Source: Thalassia testudinum
Taxonomy: Eukaryota > Streptophyta > Magnoliopsida > Alismatales > Hydrocharitaceae
NCBI GenBank assembly: GCA_037157565.1
Contig: JAZHRO010000002.1
Location: forward strand, 70,825,001 to 70,889,000
DNA length: 64,000 nucleotides
Direction: 5' to 3'
The notes under the pieces are model-generated. The model did not search any database. It saw nothing but the letters and a program-made list of their open reading frames with translations, and was not told where the DNA came from. Made by a program: the position numbers and the translations under genes. Of this stretch, positions 60,419 to 64,000 are shown piece by piece (the stretch's first letter is position 1; each line of letters begins with the position of its first letter).

Positions 60419-63086
60419 TGTTACAACCCAGTTTCCGAATCCCTACAGAACCCGAGACCGGCTCGACTTGACTAATCCCAAGACCCAGTCGTCCAACAAG
60501 AAATAACCAAAAATAGGAAAGTAAACCACATTCACTATGCAAAGTAACTAACAATAAAAGAGTACAAGCAGTAAAGGAAGTAAAAGCTGCTAACAGTATA
60601 TATCACCACCACAACAGTAAAGTAGAACAAGTACAGAAACAGAAACGGTAACAACAGTCTAAAACTCACTAGTAGAACATAGAGTACAACAAAAACAGGA
60701 AACTACTGCTGGGCTCGACTGGGTCCAGCACCCTCTGCAGCCGGTGACTCGGGCTTCTCAACTCCTAGACCTATAAAGGGTTACAAGTAAAATGGAGTTA
60801 GCGAACGCTGAGTAAAGTGGTAACCAAACTAACTAAGGCAGTAAAAGCTAACAGGTAAATTTATCTTTTCCAATTATTTTATTTTACAAGTTATTCCTTT
60901 TCACCCATTGGTTTGCTTTCAGATCTATTTCTTGATCTCGCATGTTCCTCGTGGGAACGATCTTGATTGCAGTTTTTTCCGAAGAGTAGAAGGCACACGT
61001 GGTGCTCTCCTGGCCGAGAGAGTCCCCCATGGTGATCCTACACCTAGTCAACCCCCCGAGGTCATGGACAGACGTACCGGTGACTACGGCACGCACGATA
61101 AGCACACAGGTAGCTACCCCACACTGACACGCGGTCAGTTATTTCCGCTAGAGGGTACGTCCAAAGTACAGCACGGAACAGTATATGGCCTAGCCCTCTC
61201 AGTAACAGGGTCTCGCCCCTCCACAGTCTGCGTACCCTCGTCTGACTACCCCAGTTTGCCCAGTGGGCCTAACAAGTCATTGTAGGGTGGCCAGCTGAAC
61301 CCCGAGCCCCATTAGGTGGCTAGCTCCCTCCCTACACTAGTAGCTCTCCCCAGTACAGTGTACGTAATGGCCAATAAAAGTCAATGTAAAGTGGCCAATC
61401 CTAACCCCGGGTCCCAACCCAAGGGCGGCTAGCTCCGCTCTACACTAAACAGGGGACAGTCACTCTCCTTGGAACCACGTACTCAAGGGCCAGCACACTT
61501 CCCACTCACATTTCCAGATCCTTTCCATTCATCCTCAGGAGCTCTACTCCTAATTCCCCATAGGGTTCATGCTCATATTCACCATGTTGTTCCATACCAA
61601 GTTTCACCATTCACATTTCCATTCTTGTATTTACACATGCAGCTCGTATTTTCACAATTAACATATGCAACAAGTGATATCACAGGTAACTGTTTAACTA
61701 GCACAGGCATTTCATATTCCAACAGGCAGCTCGTATTTATTAACAGATAATTGTTTATAATTCTACTCATTCATTTATGACTGCAATCTCAAACACGCTT
61801 ATAAATAGTACAACTGTTTCTCATCCTAGGATTCATGCCACATCCTAGGTTCCTAGTTATCTAATTTCACATATGCATTCATGTTTTATAATTAAAACAA
61901 GGGGAAACCACTTTATCAGATAATCCGGGAGTACTGGGGGCTCGAACGGCAGACTCGCGTGCCTTTGCAAGCCCCGAACATGCAATAGATCAAAGTCTTA
62001 TACCAAGGAACAGACTACAATGGAACATCCAGAATAGTATATAAGGATTTCTAACATGTAGAGGAACTCACAAGGAAACCATAGATATCTCGTTTATGTA
62101 AAACGGACCTCAAATGGACCCTAAATAGGTCAAAAATAGGATTGTAGAACCAAATCAGACGTCTGGCACAAGGTCCAAACGTCTTAAAAGTCACCAAGGT
62201 CTCACCTGAAGTTCCTGCGTCGACCTCAGACGTCCAGGGCCCTTACTTGACCGTCTAAACTCAGCTCCAGACGTCCGACATCTCCTCCAGTTGTCTGGGA
62301 GTGCTTCTGGTCGTCTAGTAAGCTGTCCAGACATCCGAAACACGTGGGAGGGCGTGCCGCACACCTTCCCAAAGCTACCCCTACGCGCGACAGACAAAAT
62401 CCCCCCACTTTAGCCAAATAGATTGGCTCTGCGGTGCGGCCTGCATGGCCGTAACCGCAAGAAGAACGCACCTTCGCGAAACCTTGCTTTCAAACATCCG
62501 GTGTCATCACCAGACGTCCAACCCATCGTCTGGACGGCATTCCAGACATCTGATTCTGGGAAAATCCCAGAACCAGAGCGAGCTCCCGCTCCTCTCCCCG
62601 CGCACAGCCGCAACTCCCTCTCGTTGCAGCTCCAACTGTAGTAGGAAGTCGGGGACGGCTCCCCCGACTCACTCCTCCCGCATGGGTCGCTCCGGCCCTG
62701 CACCCTCCGGCGAGCTCCCACGAACTCGCGAGCTCAACCTCCTCCTCCTCTCTTCACGCCACTCCTCCTTACTCCTCGCTCTCTCTCCCTCTCTCTTGTT
62801 CGTTCCTCTCACGGCAGTGGAGAGGAAGAAGGTGGTGGTGGTAGAGTGGAGAAGAGAGGAAGGGGGATGAGGGCTCTTATATAGAGAGTAGCTAGGGTTC
62901 GATGAAAGGGAGAGAAGAAGAAGAGAGAGAGAAGAAAGTGGTCTGCGCATAGCCAGTGCGCAGAACCGACCTTACGTACAAATTTTTCAATTTCCAAATG
63001 TCTGGGAAAGGGTCTAGACATATAACCAGACGTCTGACTGACAATCCAGACATCTTAAAAGGCTCAGAACAGGATAGGTCTTTACA
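60419..63086 (-). mobile_element. Solo LTR D2 (2668 bp)
   Basis: TGTTACAACCC...GTCTTTACA flanked by GGGGG (60414-60418 and 63087-63091). It aligns with D3 in the same orientation and with D1 inverted. On the - strand a TATA box (CTATATAAGAG, about 62873-62883) is followed by a CT-rich leader. GACGTC-type palindromes lie upstream of the TATA (62990-63056) and again downstream (62156-62340, 62510-62555). No internal domain, so a solo LTR. Confidence 0.9.
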
Positions 63087-63091
63087 GGGGG

Positions 63092-63320
63092 TGTTACTGC
63101 AGGAGCAATTAGGAAGGACAGTGGTGAAAGCTCTGGTGTGGGATGGGCGGGGCGATGGTGTGTGGTCCCTGGAGCAGTGAGTGAGAGATCGGGTATGGTG
63201 TTCCCCTATCTGTGTTTTTGGCGATGGGAGGCAAGGTGGATCAAGCGGGTGATGGGTCTAGAGTTCTGATGGTGTGGATGGAGAGCAATGTCCGACGAAG
63301 GTTGCCCATTCCCGACCCTT
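63092..63320. other. Flank of D2, no gene seen
   Basis: GC-richer non-coding sequence. An open frame ending at 63180 crosses the D2 boundary and is not supported as a gene. Confidence 0.5.
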
Positions 63321-63510
63321 AGGGCTAGTTTACTTAGGAGTTAAGAAAGTGGTGTTAAGAAATGTGAAACTAGTGTTAACCCTCAATTGTGTTTACTTGC
63401 AAAGTGGTGTTAACACTAGTTTGTGTTTACCTGAATTGATGTTAAGTTGGAGTGTTAACCCTTGTGGTGTTTACTTGATAGTGGTGTTAAGAATTTGAAT
63501 GGTAGTTAAA
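63316..63510 (+). repeat. MITE-like start with short tandem repeats
   Basis: CTTAGGGCTAGTTTACTTAG (63317-63336) resembles the terminal sequence of plant hAT-type MITEs. It is followed by repeated GTGTTTACTTG words (63389, 63423 and 63467) and AGTGGTGTTAA words (63349, 63403, 63480). The other end was not found; the element may extend past the window. Confidence 0.4.
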
Positions 63511-64000
63511 TTTGTTAGAATGATATATTTAAATGTGAAGGTGGTTATGGTAGTTATAATTATTTTTTTGTACTATATATTGGTAATTATTTATATAAGT
63601 AATGTTATAATTGTAAATATATAAATATTTTTAGGATAATATAAATAATGTGTTATTAAATATATTTGGGTATCAATTTCTATTAATGATCATAAATTGA
63701 AAATTAAATTAAATTAATTCAGTTAAAATTAAATTAAATTAGTTCAGTTATTTATTCATTTCAATATGATCAACAACTTTGTTCTAATTACGTAGTATAA
63801 AAAAGGTGTTGAAAATCAAAACAGATCATCTCTGTGAAAATGATGATTGTTATTGGATTGGATCCATGGACATTAGGTTGCAAACTGATAGAAATGATCT
63901 CTTCTAACATCAGTTTGAGTCTATGCAATAGCACTTCTCTCCTAGGATGAGGATGTCAAGTCTGAAATAGGATCATTAAGAAATATAATCTTTAGAAAAG
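63511..64000. other. AT-rich, nothing recognised
   Basis: Low-complexity AT-rich sequence with a direct repeat of AAATTAAATTA-type words (63700-63740). No gene or RNA seen. Confidence 0.5.

Noticed and set aside
62956..63180. Open frame across the right end of D2, and a frame that reads through the empty site
   Set aside because: It has no recognisable protein features; frames of this length are expected by chance in GC-richer sequence.

Overview
The window is a plant nuclear sequence, probably from a non-grass monocot (an inference from the character of the one host gene). It is a retrotransposon-dense intergenic landscape around a single recognisable gene, a spliced FKF1/ADAGIO3-type blue-light receptor F-box protein (LOV + F-box + six Kelch repeats) at 37338-41006 on the + strand. 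Almost everything else is LTR-retrotransposon sequence, much of it nested. The insertions can be ordered because most junctions show TG...CA ends and exact 5-bp target-site duplications (TSDs).

Layout. 1-1400: GC-rich non-coding DNA with many copies of a CCTGCAGG-like palindrome, then a small AT-rich inverted repeat. About 1403-10807: a solo LTR of family D (copy D3, about 2.7 kb when its pieces are summed), split by a solo LTR of an Athila-like family (E, 2778-5508, TSD CACGT) and by a second, longer LTR-like insertion (F, 6607-10526). 11360-13011: 5' LTR, tRNA-iMet primer site and start of gag of a Ty1/copia element (G), cut off. 13060-36046: an old, decayed Athila-like Ty3/gypsy element on the - strand (B). 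It is split by a young, almost intact - strand Athila-like element A (20847-31867, 1409-bp LTRs, TSD GGCAC), which landed in the protease active-site codons of B. 36047-43123: FKF1 with its promoter region, one 1842-bp intron, and non-coding 3' flank. 43124-59440: solo LTR D1 (TSD GTCCC), split by the - strand Athila-like element C (43814-57402, TSD GGGTG). 60419-63086: solo LTR D2 (TSD GGGGG), inverted relative to D1. 63092-64000: AT-rich DNA with a short tandem-repeat, MITE-like segment.

How the parts work. A, B and C are Athila-like: gag with a Y-N-x-G-W-R-N-H-P-N-F-type motif, pol in the order protease-RT-RNase H-integrase, a primer site matching the 3' end of tRNA-Asp, and a G-rich polypurine tract next to the 3' LTR. 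A is close to coding-intact: its gag and pol are separated only by one in-frame TAG. B and C are pseudogenised. FKF1 is the only evident host function (photoperiodic flowering, ubiquitin ligase substrate receptor); its upstream region carries two perfect evening elements.

The most unusual signal is in the LTRs of B, C, E and F. Each carries a near-perfect copy of the plant U-snRNA upstream sequence element (USE, RTCCCACATCG), followed after exactly 24 bp by a TATA-like box. As I recall it, that is the spacing of RNA-polymerase-III U6 promoters. In B, C and E the first T4 tract downstream is at a conserved place about 230-250 nt from the predicted start. This suggests an snRNA-type, possibly Pol III, transcription unit embedded in LTRs in addition to an ordinary TATA box further upstream. 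Other notable signals are a tRNA-like A-box/B-box module and three perfect inverted repeats in the U3 of A, arrays of ACGT-core palindromes upstream of the TATA boxes of two unrelated LTR families, and covarying hairpins beside the polypurine tracts.
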